DNA of 64,000 nucleotides, taken from contig MOEB01000016.1 of NCBI GenBank assembly GCA_001939945.1, forward strand, positions 1-64,000, written 5' to 3'. The notes under the pieces are model-generated. The model had not been told where the DNA came from. It did not search any database and was given only the letters and a program-made list of their open reading frames with translations. The position numbers and the translations under genes are program-made. Shown here piece after piece: positions 18,287 to 26,892 of this stretch (position 1 is its first letter; each line of letters starts with the position of its first letter). The stretch comes from Aerophototrophica crusticola (GTDB lineage Bacteria; Pseudomonadota; Alphaproteobacteria; Azospirillales; Azospirillaceae).

Positions 18287-19009
18287 ATGCCGCAGATGTC
18301 AGGGCAGGGCCGCATGTCTTCCGCCGTGCACCGCATATCCAGCCTTCCTAATGAACTGGTCTCCTTTATCCGAAACCCCGCTTTCCCTTGCGTGGCCGCG
18401 AAAAGTGCCGTGAGCCGGGAGCAGGTTGACATCATGGAGGCCGGGAATCTGCTGGATGGGCAGTATGACCTGGACATCCTGGCGCGCATCGGCGGCTTCG
18501 TCCGGAACTACCGCCGCCGCCGTCCCCTGTTCACCAGCTTCGCCGTGCTGTTCCGCCAGCCCACCGACCTGACGGAGGTGGCGTTCGAGAAGGCGCTGTG
18601 GCGGCGGCTGGCGGGGCTGCATGAGCTGGACCGCCGCCGCCATGGTTGGGACCCCTCGGTCAGCAGCGATCCCGCCTCGCCCGATTTCAGCTTCAGCCTG
18701 TTCCGCCAAGCCTTCTTCATCATCGGCCTGCACCCCAACAGCAGCCGCCGTTCCCGCCGTTTCCGGCGGCCGGCCCTGGTGTTCAACCTGCACGACCAAT
18801 TCGAGCGGCTTCGGGCCAACGGCAGCTTCGGCCGGATGCAGACGGTGATCCGGGAGCGCGACGCCAGCTATTGCGGCCGGCCCAACCCCATGCTGGCGAA
18901 CTTCGGCGACCTTTCGGAGGCGCGGCAATACAGCGGCCGCGCCGTGCCCAGGGGCTGGACCTGCCCGTTCCGCCCGCGCACCGACACGGGTGAGAGGGAG
19001 GCCGCATGA
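18287..19009 (+). CDS. YqcI/YcgG-family protein (GntA-like haem-dependent N-oxygenase family)
   Basis: It has 240 residues. The family core is clear from about residue 20: LPNELVSFIRNPAFPCVAAKSA, then LWRRLAGLHELDRR, WDPSVSSDPASPDFSFS, FFIIGLHPNSSRRSRRF, LVFNLHDQFERLR and SEARQYSGR...WTCPF. One family member, GntA, is a haem-dependent N-hydroxylase in guanitoxin biosynthesis; most others have unknown substrates. Conserved Cys/His (PCVAAK, LHP, NLHDQF) could serve cofactor binding. The exact start is uncertain (ATGs at 18287 and 18314). Its stop overlaps the next start by four bases (ATGA), so the two act together. Confidence 0.8.
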   Translation: MPQMSGQGRMSSAVHRISSLPNELVSFIRNPAFPCVAAKSAVSREQVDIMEAGNLLDGQYDLDILARIGGFVRNYRRRRPLFTSFAVLFRQPTDLTEVAFEKALWRRLAGLHELDRRRHGWDPSVSSDPASPDFSFSLFRQAFFIIGLHPNSSRRSRRFRRPALVFNLHDQFERLRANGSFGRMQTVIRERDASYCGRPNPMLANFGDLSEARQYSGRAVPRGWTCPFRPRTDTGEREAA

Positions 19010-19602
19010 GCGACGGCATGGTCCAGGTGATCCCGCCCCGCAGCGCGGCGGCGATCGAGCTGAAGGCGGGCCAGCACCTGAAGGTCATCGACCCGGAGGG
19101 CGAGCAGGTGGCCGACCTGCTGGCCCTGAACCGCCATGACATGGCGGAGGTGCTGTCGTCCGGCCGGACCCTGGACTACCAGGAAACCATCTACCTGACC
19201 CGGGGCGACATCCTCTGGTCCAACCGCAGCCGCCAGATGCTGGCCATCCTGGAGGACACGGTGGGGCGGCATGACTTCCTGCTGACCCCGTGCAGTGCCG
19301 ACACCTTCCGCATCATCTATGGACACGCCCATCCGCACCGCGGCTGCCAGGGGAACCTGCACGCCGCGCTGGCACCCTATGGGGTGGCGGCGGAGGGGCT
19401 GCCGGCCTGCTTCAACGTTTTCATGAACGTGCCGGTGGACGCCCAGACCGGCCGGCTGAAGGTGCTGCCGCCCCTGTCGAAGCCGGGTGACCATGTGCTG
19501 TTCCGGGCGGAGATGGACCTGCTGGTCGGCCTGACCGCCTGCTCGGCGGAGCAGTCCAACAACTACCGCTTCAAGCCCATCCACTATCAGGTTCTGGATT
19601 AG
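19006..19602 (+). CDS. DUF1989 / urea carboxylase-associated family protein
   Basis: It has 198 residues of the DUF1989 family. Motifs: VIDPEGEQVADLLALN, RTLDYQETIYLTRGDILWSN, HDFLLTPCSADTF, and CFNVFMNVPVD near the end. In guanidine-degrading bacteria a pair of DUF1989 proteins (CgdAB) deiminates carboxyguanidine; here only one copy is present and no urea carboxylase or allophanate hydrolase gene is near, so that function is not assumed. Coupled to the YqcI-like gene by a four-base overlap. The pair may oxidise and then hydrolyse a guanidino or amino compound; this is inference. Confidence 0.8.
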   Translation: MSDGMVQVIPPRSAAAIELKAGQHLKVIDPEGEQVADLLALNRHDMAEVLSSGRTLDYQETIYLTRGDILWSNRSRQMLAILEDTVGRHDFLLTPCSADTFRIIYGHAHPHRGCQGNLHAALAPYGVAAEGLPACFNVFMNVPVDAQTGRLKVLPPLSKPGDHVLFRAEMDLLVGLTACSAEQSNNYRFKPIHYQVLD

Positions 19603-19649
19603 GGGGTGTTCGTGGACACCCGGTGCCGGCGCCGGGTGAACATGCAAAG

Positions 19650-19674
19650 TTCCTGATAATGATTTCCCCAGGAA
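19650..19674. promoter_or_regulatory. AT-rich inverted repeat TTCCTG-N13-CAGGAA
   Basis: Perfect 6-base arms around ATAATGATTTCCC in the 157-base gap between the DUF1989 gene and the Tat-exported thioredoxin-fold gene. GATAATGATT resembles half of a Fur box. Upstream, GGGTGT/ACACCC and CCGGTGCC/GGCGCCGG hairpins may end the previous transcript. TTTGAC at 19695-19700 could be a -35. Confidence 0.4.
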
Positions 19675-19759
19675 AATAACGGCGATCAGGGGGTTTGACG
19701 GTTGCGGGCCGTGCCCCCACATCCCGCGGGAAGGCCATACTCCTGGGAGGTCCTTGCCG

Positions 19760-20431
19760 ATGCGTACCCCGGTTTCCCGCCGCCGTTTCCTGGCCGGCAC
19801 CAGCACCCTCGCCCTGGGCGGCGTCGCCGTCGCATCGGGCGCCGCCAGCCTGATCCCCGCCCCGGCCTTCGCCGCCGCCGGCACGGTGGGCCAGCCCGCC
19901 CCCGCCTTCAGCCTGAAGGACGTGGATGGCAAGACCGTCAGCCTGGCCGACCACAAGGGCAAGGTGGTGGTGCTGGAATGGACCAACCATGGCTGCCCCT
20001 TCGTGCGCAAGCACTACGACACCGGCAACATGCAGGCCCTGCAGAAGGAAGCCACGGGCCAGGGCGTGGTCTGGCTGACCATCGTCAGCTCTGCCGAGGG
20101 CCAGCAGGGCTATGTCACGGCGGATGAGGGCAAGAAGCGCATGGCGGAGGAGAAGTGGGCATCCTCCCACCTGCTGCTGGACCCCGCCGGCACCGCGGGC
20201 CGCGCCTATGATGCCAAGGTCACGCCCCACATGTACGTGATCGGCAAGGACGGCACCCTGCTGTACAACGGCGCCATCGACGACCGCCCGACCACCAAGA
20301 AGGAAGACGTGGCCGGCGCCACCAACTTCGTCCGCCCGGCCATCCAGGCGGCCCTGTCCGGCCAGCCCGTGCAGAACGCCACCAACAAGGCCTATGGCTG
20401 CACCATCAAGTACAGCAAGGCGTCGGCGTAA
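19760..20431 (+). CDS. Tat-exported thioredoxin-fold (AhpC/TSA/redoxin) protein
   Basis: It has 223 residues with a twin-arginine signal (SRRRFLAGTSTLALGG, cleavage about ...PAFAAA near 38). The mature domain is thioredoxin-like: VGQPAPAFSLKDVDGKTVSLADHKGKVVVLEWTNHGCPFVRKHY. The active site is a single Cys in HGCPFVRK, with no CXXC, so a peroxiredoxin-like or resolving role is more likely than a disulfide reductase. A second Cys is near the end (YGCTIKY). The ATG at 19760 is chosen over TTG at 19754 because GGGAGG (19745-19750) is properly spaced. It stands alone, with a terminator behind it. Confidence 0.85.
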   Translation: MRTPVSRRRFLAGTSTLALGGVAVASGAASLIPAPAFAAAGTVGQPAPAFSLKDVDGKTVSLADHKGKVVVLEWTNHGCPFVRKHYDTGNMQALQKEATGQGVVWLTIVSSAEGQQGYVTADEGKKRMAEEKWASSHLLLDPAGTAGRAYDAKVTPHMYVIGKDGTLLYNGAIDDRPTTKKEDVAGATNFVRPAIQAALSGQPVQNATNKAYGCTIKYSKASA

Positions 20432-20460
20432 GCCGGTCCCGTTCCGATCGCGTGGATTGG

Positions 20461-20492
20461 CCCCTCCCCGGCTTCGCCAGGGAGGGGTTTCA
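20461..20492 (+). terminator. Rho-independent terminator after the thioredoxin-fold gene
   Basis: CCCCTCCC (20461-20468) pairs with GGGAGGGG (20480-20487), followed by TTTCACTTTTT. Confidence 0.8.
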
Positions 20493-20565
20493 CTTTTTGG
20501 GCGCTTGCTGAAGGCAGGCGGCTTCGGCACCGTCCCACCCGTTGCCATCCAGCACGGACCATCCC

Positions 20566-20940
20566 ATGCACATCACCCACGTCGCCCTCTGGACCCCCGA
20601 CCTGGAGCGGGCGCGCGGCTTCTATGAGCGGTGGTTCGGGGCGAAGGCCGGGGAGAAGTACCGGAGCGCCTCCCGCCCCTTCGAGAGCTATTTCCTGTCC
20701 TTCCCCGATGGCGCCCGGCTGGAGCTGATGACCGCCCCGGACGTGGGGGGCACCCCGGCCAAGGCGGGTTGGGCCCACATCGCCATCGCGGTGGGGTCGA
20801 AGGAGACGGTGGATGCGCTGACGGCAGAAATGCGCGCCGCCGGCGTCCCCGTCACCTCGGGACCCCGCACCACGGGCGACGGCTATTACGAGAGCACCGT
20901 GGAGGACCCGGACGGGAACGTGGTGGAGATCACCGTGTAG
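20566..20940 (+). CDS. VOC-family protein (glyoxalase/bleomycin-resistance fold)
   Basis: It has 124 residues, a single vicinal-oxygen-chelate domain of two beta-alpha-beta-beta-beta units. Probable metal ligands are His in MHITHVAL, Glu in ARLELM, His in GWAHIAI and Glu in NVVEITV, the layout of small glyoxalase I-like proteins such as the YaeR/GloA2 type. The reading frame continues to TTG at 20542, but ATG 20566 matches the family start. Substrate unknown; methylglyoxal-glutathione adducts are possible. Not in an operon. Confidence 0.8.
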   Translation: MHITHVALWTPDLERARGFYERWFGAKAGEKYRSASRPFESYFLSFPDGARLELMTAPDVGGTPAKAGWAHIAIAVGSKETVDALTAEMRAAGVPVTSGPRTTGDGYYESTVEDPDGNVVEITV

Positions 20941-21016
20941 GGTCGGGCAAGCGGCGACACCCCCTCACCCCGAGGGGGTGAGGGGGAAAGCCCCAATCCG
21001 CAGGGAAATGCTCGCC

Positions 21017-22945
21017 TCAGAACCCGAACATGTGGTCCAGGCTGAACGCCCCGTCGGCGCCGTCGCGGACCAGGCCGTGGTAGCCGAACAGGCGGCAGGT
21101 GGTGTCGCGGATCAGGATGTAGGCGTGCTCCCCCGCCGCCGCCAGCTCATCCTCGGCGAAGGTCAGGCTGGCGCGGAAATGGTAGCTGCCGTTGCAGGCG
21201 ATACGCACGCTGCGGCGCGCGATTTCCTGCCCGTCCCGGCGGGTCAGGATCAGGTGGGTGTCGCTTTCCCGGTGCCAGGGCGTGCTGGCCGGGTAGATCA
21301 GGTGGCAGAGCGTGTCCGCCCCGTCCACGCCGGTGCGCAGGAACAGCCGGGTGGTCAGGCCTGGGGCCCGGCCGGCATAGGATTGCGGCTCGTCCTTGTA
21401 GGTCAGCACCGTGTTGAACATGTGGGCGCCGAAGCTGGTCTCCGCCCCATGGCCGGTTTCCGTGTCCTCATACCGGAACAGGGCGTGCAGCCAGCCGTCC
21501 GCCTCGTCCCCAGCGGCGAAATCATAGACCAGTTCCATGTGGCCGTAGCCGGACTCCAGCCCGTGGCCGTTCACCAGCTCCGCCGCGTCCAGGGCGGTGG
21601 CATGGTCGCGGGGCAGGCTTCCCAAAGACTTGCGCGCCACCTCCGTGCCGTTGGCGTCATACAGGATGGCGGCCAGGGGCAGGGTCTGCTGGTTTCGGCC
21701 CATGGGGGTGGGCAGCGCGATGCTGCGGAACCGGTCCACCGGCAGCACGGGCGCGGGCAGGATGTAGCCCTTGCCCATCAGGTTGCCCAGCTCCGCCAGC
21801 TTCGGGTTGGTCTTCAGATCCGTCCGCTCCACGTTGGGGTGGGCGATGCGGCGGCGCTCCGGCTTGCCGGGGGCGGTGCTGACGATCTCATAGCGCGGGC
21901 GGACGAAGTGCTTGCCGGCGCGGACCTCCACCTGTTGCGGCCATTTCAGGTCGGGCAGTAAGTCAGCCACGTCCAGCGCCAGGGTGCCGAAGGCGGGCAC
22001 GCCCTGTGGCAGGGCCACGGCGTCACCGTCCCGGCCCATGGGGTTCAGGGACACGGCGCCGGCGGGGATCGGGGTGGGGAAGCTGTTCTGGACCCAGAGG
22101 ATCACCCGCTCCCCGTCCTGCGGCGCGGGCAGGCCGGCGTAGAAGTCGGCGGGCCAGGCGTTGGCGTCGTGGGTGCAGGACAGCACGTGCGGGTCGTCGC
22201 CATAGGTGTCCAGCGCGTACTTCACCACGTCATGGCCGGCGGCGCCGACCACGTGGATGAAGAGCTGCCCCTCGAAGTCGCCCAGCTCGAAGCGGCGGCG
22301 CACCTCGGCGCTGTCCACCACCACGGTGCCGCCGGCGGCGGGCAGGTCTTCCGTCCACTGGGCCAGCACCTCGCCCCGGGCGTCGAACAGGCACAGCCAG
22401 AACTTCGGGGCGCGGGCGCCGTAGCCGGACCAGTAGTTGGCGGTCACCACGCGGGTATGCAGCCCGTCCTTGTCCCGGAAGAAGGCGAAGTTGGTGGCCC
22501 AGTTCAGCGGCGTCAGGTAGCCGCGCGTGTCGGTCAGCAGGGTGTCCGGCAGCTTCAGGCCGTCCAGCGTGACCACCTGCATGCCCGCCGGGATCAGGTG
22601 GCGGACCTGGGCCACCAGCTTGTCCGCGTCGAAGCCCATCACCAGCAGGGACTTGGCGTCGCTGTCCGGCAGGGCGGTCACCGGCTCCGCCTCCCGGCCC
22701 AGGGTGGTGCGGCCGATGCGCTCCACGTCCTGCACGAACAGGCCGGTGATCCGCAGGGACGACAGGGGGTACAGCTCGGCGAACGCCTCTGCCAGGTTCA
22801 GGGGGTCGTAGACGGCCACCGTGCCGCTCTTGCGCAGCCGGTCCAGAAGCGTCGCCGCCTTGGACGCCACCAGGGGGTGGCCCAGCGCCTTGAAGGTGCT
22901 GTTGCCGCCCGTGACGTTGCTGAAGGTCTCGATCCGCAGGGCCAT
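21017..22945 (-). CDS. Unknown 642-residue repeat-containing protein
   Basis: Not recognised. No signal peptide or membrane segment. Residues about 20-130 look Rossmann-like (TVAVYDPLNLAEAF, LVMGFDADKLVAQV, MQVVTLDG). The rest holds at least three related beta-rich units: FWLCLFDARGEVLAQWTEDL (182-201), LAAILYDANGTEVARKSLGS (424-443) and HLILTRRDGQEIARRSVRIA (564-583), each followed by a hydrophobic strand pattern. It ends in FSLDHMFGF. Start: ATG 22945, supported by a good promoter inside the upstream extension of the frame. It follows the 2OG oxygenase and ELM1-like genes on the same strand, so a carbohydrate or cell-surface role is possible but unproven. Confidence 0.7.
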   Translation of the reverse strand: MALRIETFSNVTGGNSTFKALGHPLVASKAATLLDRLRKSGTVAVYDPLNLAEAFAELYPLSSLRITGLFVQDVERIGRTTLGREAEPVTALPDSDAKSLLVMGFDADKLVAQVRHLIPAGMQVVTLDGLKLPDTLLTDTRGYLTPLNWATNFAFFRDKDGLHTRVVTANYWSGYGARAPKFWLCLFDARGEVLAQWTEDLPAAGGTVVVDSAEVRRRFELGDFEGQLFIHVVGAAGHDVVKYALDTYGDDPHVLSCTHDANAWPADFYAGLPAPQDGERVILWVQNSFPTPIPAGAVSLNPMGRDGDAVALPQGVPAFGTLALDVADLLPDLKWPQQVEVRAGKHFVRPRYEIVSTAPGKPERRRIAHPNVERTDLKTNPKLAELGNLMGKGYILPAPVLPVDRFRSIALPTPMGRNQQTLPLAAILYDANGTEVARKSLGSLPRDHATALDAAELVNGHGLESGYGHMELVYDFAAGDEADGWLHALFRYEDTETGHGAETSFGAHMFNTVLTYKDEPQSYAGRAPGLTTRLFLRTGVDGADTLCHLIYPASTPWHRESDTHLILTRRDGQEIARRSVRIACNGSYHFRASLTFAEDELAAAGEHAYILIRDTTCRLFGYHGLVRDGADGAFSLDHMFGF

Positions 22946-22982
22946 GGGAATGCCGGTCTCGATCTCGATGTCGGGGTTGGGG

Positions 22983-23010
22983 CCTATATAGACCGCGATG
23001 CCCCCGTCAA
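22983..23010 (-). promoter_or_regulatory. Sigma70-type promoter for the 642-residue gene
   Basis: On the minus strand TTGACG (23010-23005), 16 bases, then TATAGG (22988-22983, with TATATA overlapping). The predicted start site lies about 30 bases before ATG 22945, which argues against the longer reading starting at 23089. Confidence 0.55.
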
Positions 23011-23090
23011 CACGCGGCGATCCTGCATGCCCCCCGCGCCCCCCGCCCGGCGCATGGCCGCTGCCAACGGGGGGCGGGGCGAGGGTCACC

Positions 23091-23720
23091 TCACCCGAAG
23101 CTCAGCAGCTTCTTCACCTTGGACGAGATGCCATGCCGGAACTGCTCCCGGCGGACCACGCCCTCATCCGTCACCCAGTTCAGCTGGATGGCGCGGCGCG
23201 GTCCCTCCACGCTGGTGTGGCCGTGCCAGGCGGTGGGGCCGTTGCGGAAGGCCAGCAGCGTGCCCTCATCCGGGGGGACCTCCACCACGGGGTTCTCCAG
23301 GCTGTCCGGCGTGCGCAGCAGGCGCAGGCGGCCGTCGCTGCTTTCCCAGCTCGGGTTCATGTAGATCAGCACGGTGATCAGCTTGGTCTTGCTGTCCGTG
23401 TGGATCTGGCCGTCCTTGGCGCGGGCCATGCCGCGCACCGTGACCATGGTGGGATGGCCGGTCAGGTCGATGCCGAACTTCTCCTCGAACGCCCGGGTCA
23501 TCTCCGGCCCCTGGATTTCCTCCATCAGTTTCTGGAAGACGGGGCCGAAGCGCAGTTCCGGCAGCGGGTGGCTGCCCGGCTTGTCAACCTGGGGATAGTC
23601 CTGGTGGATGGCGTCCCGGGCCGCGGCCTGGATGAAGCCGGGCACCACCAGATGGTCATAGGGGTCCGACGCCAGCGGGGTGGCGCGGAACTTGTCCAGG
23701 TCGATCAGGGTGGCGGTCAT
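23091..23720 (-). CDS. 2-oxoglutarate/Fe(II)-dependent oxygenase
   Basis: It has 209 residues. Facial triad His107-Thr-Asp109 (GQIHTDSK) with distal His166 or His168 (TAWHGHTS), and 2-oxoglutarate anchor Arg175/176 in GPRRAIQLNW. The strand pattern MVTVRGMAR...LITVLIYMNPSW is that of prolyl-4-hydroxylase-like oxygenases. Substrate unknown; related proteins occur in sugar- or surface-glycan-linked loci. It sits 52 bases after the ELM1-like stop and 145 before the 642-residue gene, all on the minus strand. The start ATG 23720 has only a weak ribosome site. Confidence 0.85.
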   Translation of the reverse strand: MTATLIDLDKFRATPLASDPYDHLVVPGFIQAAARDAIHQDYPQVDKPGSHPLPELRFGPVFQKLMEEIQGPEMTRAFEEKFGIDLTGHPTMVTVRGMARAKDGQIHTDSKTKLITVLIYMNPSWESSDGRLRLLRTPDSLENPVVEVPPDEGTLLAFRNGPTAWHGHTSVEGPRRAIQLNWVTDEGVVRREQFRHGISSKVKKLLSFG

Positions 23721-23772
23721 GGGTTGCTCGTTCGGTTGGTCCGGAAATAGCTGTCCCCAAACCATGTCCCGA

Positions 23773-24753
23773 TCAAGGCGCCTTCCCGTGACCCCCCGTC
23801 CGGGCTGCCATGCGCCGACGCACCTCTTCGGCGATGCGGGGGGTGTCGTCCAGGGGGGCGTAGGTCCAGTGCCCCAGCTCCCCCTTGAACGGCCGGGCAA
23901 CGCCGTCGGCATAGAGGTCCTCATGGAAGCGGCGGAACTTGGGCGACCCGCCCTCCAGCTCGATCACATAGACCGGCTTCCCCGTGCTCGCGGCCTCGGA
24001 GATCATGGAGACGCTGTCGCAGGTGGCCACCACGGCGTCGGCCAGGCCAAGGTAGCCGAAGTAGGGGTTCGGCCCCGTCCCGTCCCAGACCACGGCGGGC
24101 AGGTCGCGCAGGCGGGCGCGCAGGATGGCCTCGTTGTCCTCCCCCGTCCGGCGGGACGGGGTGACCATCAGCCCGGCCCCGTGGCGCTTGGCGATGTCGG
24201 CCAACTGCTCCGCCACGTCGGCCATGACCGTGGGCGTCAGGCGGTAGACGCCGTTGCTCCCGCCCACCAGCACGGCGATGCGGGGGTGGGGCAGGTGGGC
24301 CAGCGTCGGGGCGAAGGCCTCCGCCTCCCGTTTCAGCCGTTCCGCCGTCACCCGGTGCAGGGCGCCGCGGGTCTGCAGCACGTTGCGGCCGGCCTTGCCG
24401 TCATGCCGGGGCAGGGCCACCAGGTCCACCCATGCGAAGGGGATGCCCGGGTCCTGGATATGGACCCAGAAGGTGCGGCCGCGGCTTTTCCGCCGGATGG
24501 CCAGGGCCGGGCCCACGGCCTGGCGGCCGCTGGTCACCAGCAGGTCGGGCCAGGGCGGGTCCAGCGGGTCGCTGTTGCCGGCCAGGGCCAGGGGCAGGGG
24601 TGTGGGCAGATAGGGGCTCAAGGACCGCCAGGGTTGGCGCAGGGCCACCCGCTTCGCCTGGGGTGCCAGCCCCACCGCCTCTGCCAGGCCCAGGCATTGG
24701 TTCTCCATCCCCGGCTTGCCGTCGGTCACCACCCAGCAGGTCTGCCTGCCCAT
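23773..24753 (-). CDS. ELM1-family protein (DUF1022)
   Basis: It has 326 residues, opening MGRQTCWVVTDGKPGMENQCLGLAEAVG, the hallmark of the bacterial homologues of mitochondrial fission protein ELM1. Further family motifs: DLLVTSGRQAVGPALAIRR, HIQDPG, DLVALPRHD, VLVGGSNGVYRLT, VTPSRRTGE and TCDSVSMISEAASTGKPVYVIELEG. The C-terminal half has a glycosyltransferase-B-like nucleotide-binding look. Bacterial function is not established; a role in envelope glycan metabolism is suspected. ATG 24753 follows GGAAGAGACGGGA. Divergent from the Lrp-type regulator with 142 bases between. Confidence 0.8.
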   Translation of the reverse strand: MGRQTCWVVTDGKPGMENQCLGLAEAVGLAPQAKRVALRQPWRSLSPYLPTPLPLALAGNSDPLDPPWPDLLVTSGRQAVGPALAIRRKSRGRTFWVHIQDPGIPFAWVDLVALPRHDGKAGRNVLQTRGALHRVTAERLKREAEAFAPTLAHLPHPRIAVLVGGSNGVYRLTPTVMADVAEQLADIAKRHGAGLMVTPSRRTGEDNEAILRARLRDLPAVVWDGTGPNPYFGYLGLADAVVATCDSVSMISEAASTGKPVYVIELEGGSPKFRRFHEDLYADGVARPFKGELGHWTYAPLDDTPRIAEEVRRRMAARTGGHGKAP

Positions 24754-24895
24754 TCCCGTCTCTTCCCACGTTGCGGACGGTCTTATCGAAAGCACGGTTC
24801 GGGCAAGCGGTGAACCCTTTGCTACGGAGGGGCAGCCGTGTAATATCCTTTCTCGACAGCCCCCTTTCGACCCCCTGGAGCATCTAGATACCACC

Positions 24896-25411
24896 ATGCG
24901 GCGGGTTAAACTCGACCGGATCGACCGGCGCATCCTGCGCGACCTGCAGGCCGATGGCCGGATGACCAACGTGGAACTGGCCCGCCGGGCCGGCATTTCC
25001 GCCCCACCCTGCCTCCGCCGCGTCCGCGCGCTGGAAGAGGCCGGATACATCCGCGGCTACCATGCCGACATCAACCCGGAAGCCATGGGCTTCCACGTCA
25101 CCGTCTTCGCGCAGGTGGGCCTGTCCTCCCAGGCGGAGGCGGACCTGAAGCGCTTCGAGTCGCTGGTCAATTCCTGGCCGGAGGTGCGGGAGTGCAACAT
25201 GCTGGCGGGGGAGACGGACTTCCTGTTGAAGGTCGTCGCCGCCGACTGGGACAGCTACCAGAAGTTTCTGACCTCCAAGCTGACCGCAGCCCCCAACGTC
25301 AGCCACGTGAAGTCGGCCCTGGCCATCCGCCAGTCCAAGTATGAGCCGGGCGTTCCTATCGACGTGGAGATCGGGCCGGAGTCCAAGGACGAGGACGACG
25401 AGGAGGAGTGA
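24896..25411 (+). CDS. Lrp/AsnC-family transcriptional regulator
   Basis: It has 171 residues. The N-terminal winged helix spans about residues 5-60 (LDRIDRRILRDLQADGRMTNVELARRAGISAPPCLRRVRALEEAGYIRGY). The RAM ligand-binding domain spans about 70-150 (VTVFAQVGLSSQAEADLKRFESLV, CNMLAGETDFLLKVVAADWDSYQKFL). It ends in an unusually acidic tail, SKDEDDEEE. The ATG at 24896 matches the family start; the longer frame upstream overlaps the divergent ELM1-like gene. Likely binds an amino acid; being divergent from the ELM1-like gene it may regulate that operon. Confidence 0.9.
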   Translation: MRRVKLDRIDRRILRDLQADGRMTNVELARRAGISAPPCLRRVRALEEAGYIRGYHADINPEAMGFHVTVFAQVGLSSQAEADLKRFESLVNSWPEVRECNMLAGETDFLLKVVAADWDSYQKFLTSKLTAAPNVSHVKSALAIRQSKYEPGVPIDVEIGPESKDEDDEEE

Positions 25412-25443
25412 CCCTCCCCCTCGGTTTGTAGAGCCAGGAACAA

Positions 25444-25475
25444 GGGCGGGACGGCACGGGCCTCCCGCCCTTTTC
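25444..25475 (+). terminator. Rho-independent terminator after the Lrp gene
   Basis: GGGCGGGA (25444-25451) pairs with TCCCGCCC (25463-25470), followed by TTTTCGTATTTAT. It is also placed to stop chrA transcripts from the other side. Confidence 0.85.
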
Positions 25476-25523
25476 GTATTTATGGGCGTGTGCCAGCCTG
25501 CCCGGAGGCGGCGATGCCGTGGT

Positions 25524-26840
25524 TTAAAGTACGCCCCTCACCGCCGCCCACCCCAACCCCACAAGCGCCCCCGCCAGCACCAGCCAGTGGACGGCGACCT
25601 TGAAGCGGACCAGGGCCACCAGCCCGGCGAGGGCAAGGACGACGGCGAACCAGTCCAGCACCCCCGGCTGCGGCATCAGCACATGGATGCCCAGGAAGAC
25701 GCCCAGGTTCAGGATGACGCCCACCACGGCCGCGGTGATGGCGGCCAGGGCGCCGGATGCGGCGCGGTTGTGGATCAGCCGCTCCACATAGGGGGCGCCG
25801 GCGAAGATGAAGAAGAAGCAGGGCAGGAAGGTGACGTATAGGGTCAGGGCGCTGCCCAGGGTGCCGGCCCAGAAGGGGGACAGGCCCCCGGGGTTGTTCC
25901 AGCCGGCGAAGAAGCCGACATATTGGGTCACCAGGATCAGGGGGCCCGGCGTGCTCTCCGCCAGGGCCAGGCCGTTGACCATGTCCGCCGGGGTCAGCCA
26001 GCCCAGGGCCACGCCCCGCTCCGCGATGTAGGGCAGCACGGCATAGGCGCCGCCGAAGGTGACGAAGGCCGCCTTGGTGAACAGGGTGGCCACGGCCTGC
26101 CAGGGCTCCGTCCCGAACAGGGCCAGCACGGCCCCCACCGGCACCACCAGCAGCACCAGGAACAGCAGGGCCAGCTTCGCCAGGTGGCCCAGGCCCTTGG
26201 GCGGCTTCGTCTCCGCCACCTCGCCCTCGGCCCCGCCGCCATGCCCTGCCGGGGCGAACAGGTGCAGGCCGGCGCGGGCCGCCAGCCAGCCCAGCACACC
26301 CGCCCCCAACACGATGACGGGGAAGGGCACCTTCAGGAAGTACAGGCCGACGAAGGCCGCCGCCGCCAAGGCCACCGGCGCCCAGCCTTTCAGAGTCTTG
26401 GTGCCCAGCCGCCAGACGGCGGCGGCGATGATGGCCACCACCACGGGCTTCACCCCGTCGAACAGGGCATCCACCCAGGCCAGGTCGCCATGCTCCACCG
26501 CCAACCAGGACAACAGCCACAGCACCAGGGCGCCGGGCAGGATGAAAAGCAGCCCCGCCGCCAAGCCCCCGGCCACCCCATGCAGGCGCCAGCCGATATA
26601 GGTCGCCAGTTGCTGCGCCTCCGGCCCCGGGAGCAGCATGCAGAAGTTCAGCCCGTGCAGGAAGCGTGGTCCGTCGATCCAGCCGCGCCGGTCCACCAGC
26701 TCATGCTGCATCAGCGCGATCTGCCCGGCCGGCCCGCCGAAATTGATGCAGCCCAGCTTGGCCCAGAAGCGCAGCGCCTCCCCAAAGCCGGGCCGGGCCG
26801 GGCCGGGGACGTCGTCTGGGGACAGGGGCGGCGTGGTCAT
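25524..26840 (-). CDS. chrA: Chromate transporter ChrA (long, two-domain)
   Basis: Inner-membrane CHR-family protein of 438 residues, the size of two-domain ChrA that exports chromate. The two homologous halves each begin with a glycine-rich signature: FGGPAGQIALMQHELVDRRGW near the N-terminus and FVTFGGAYAVLPYIAERG in the middle, each with a PGP (LLPGPEAQQLATYIGWR; STPGPLILVTQYVGF). About 10-12 hydrophobic helices. ATG 26840 follows AGGAGAG. It is divergent from the thioesterase-TetR pair, with a palindromic operator between. Without a chrB regulator nearby, the true substrate (chromate, sulfate or other oxyanion) is not certain. Confidence 0.9.
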   Translation of the reverse strand: MTTPPLSPDDVPGPARPGFGEALRFWAKLGCINFGGPAGQIALMQHELVDRRGWIDGPRFLHGLNFCMLLPGPEAQQLATYIGWRLHGVAGGLAAGLLFILPGALVLWLLSWLAVEHGDLAWVDALFDGVKPVVVAIIAAAVWRLGTKTLKGWAPVALAAAAFVGLYFLKVPFPVIVLGAGVLGWLAARAGLHLFAPAGHGGGAEGEVAETKPPKGLGHLAKLALLFLVLLVVPVGAVLALFGTEPWQAVATLFTKAAFVTFGGAYAVLPYIAERGVALGWLTPADMVNGLALAESTPGPLILVTQYVGFFAGWNNPGGLSPFWAGTLGSALTLYVTFLPCFFFIFAGAPYVERLIHNRAASGALAAITAAVVGVILNLGVFLGIHVLMPQPGVLDWFAVVLALAGLVALVRFKVAVHWLVLAGALVGLGWAAVRGVL

Positions 26841-26892
26841 CCGGCGGCTCTCCTCATGGCGCGTCCGGGCATATGTCGGCTTGGTGGGGTGC

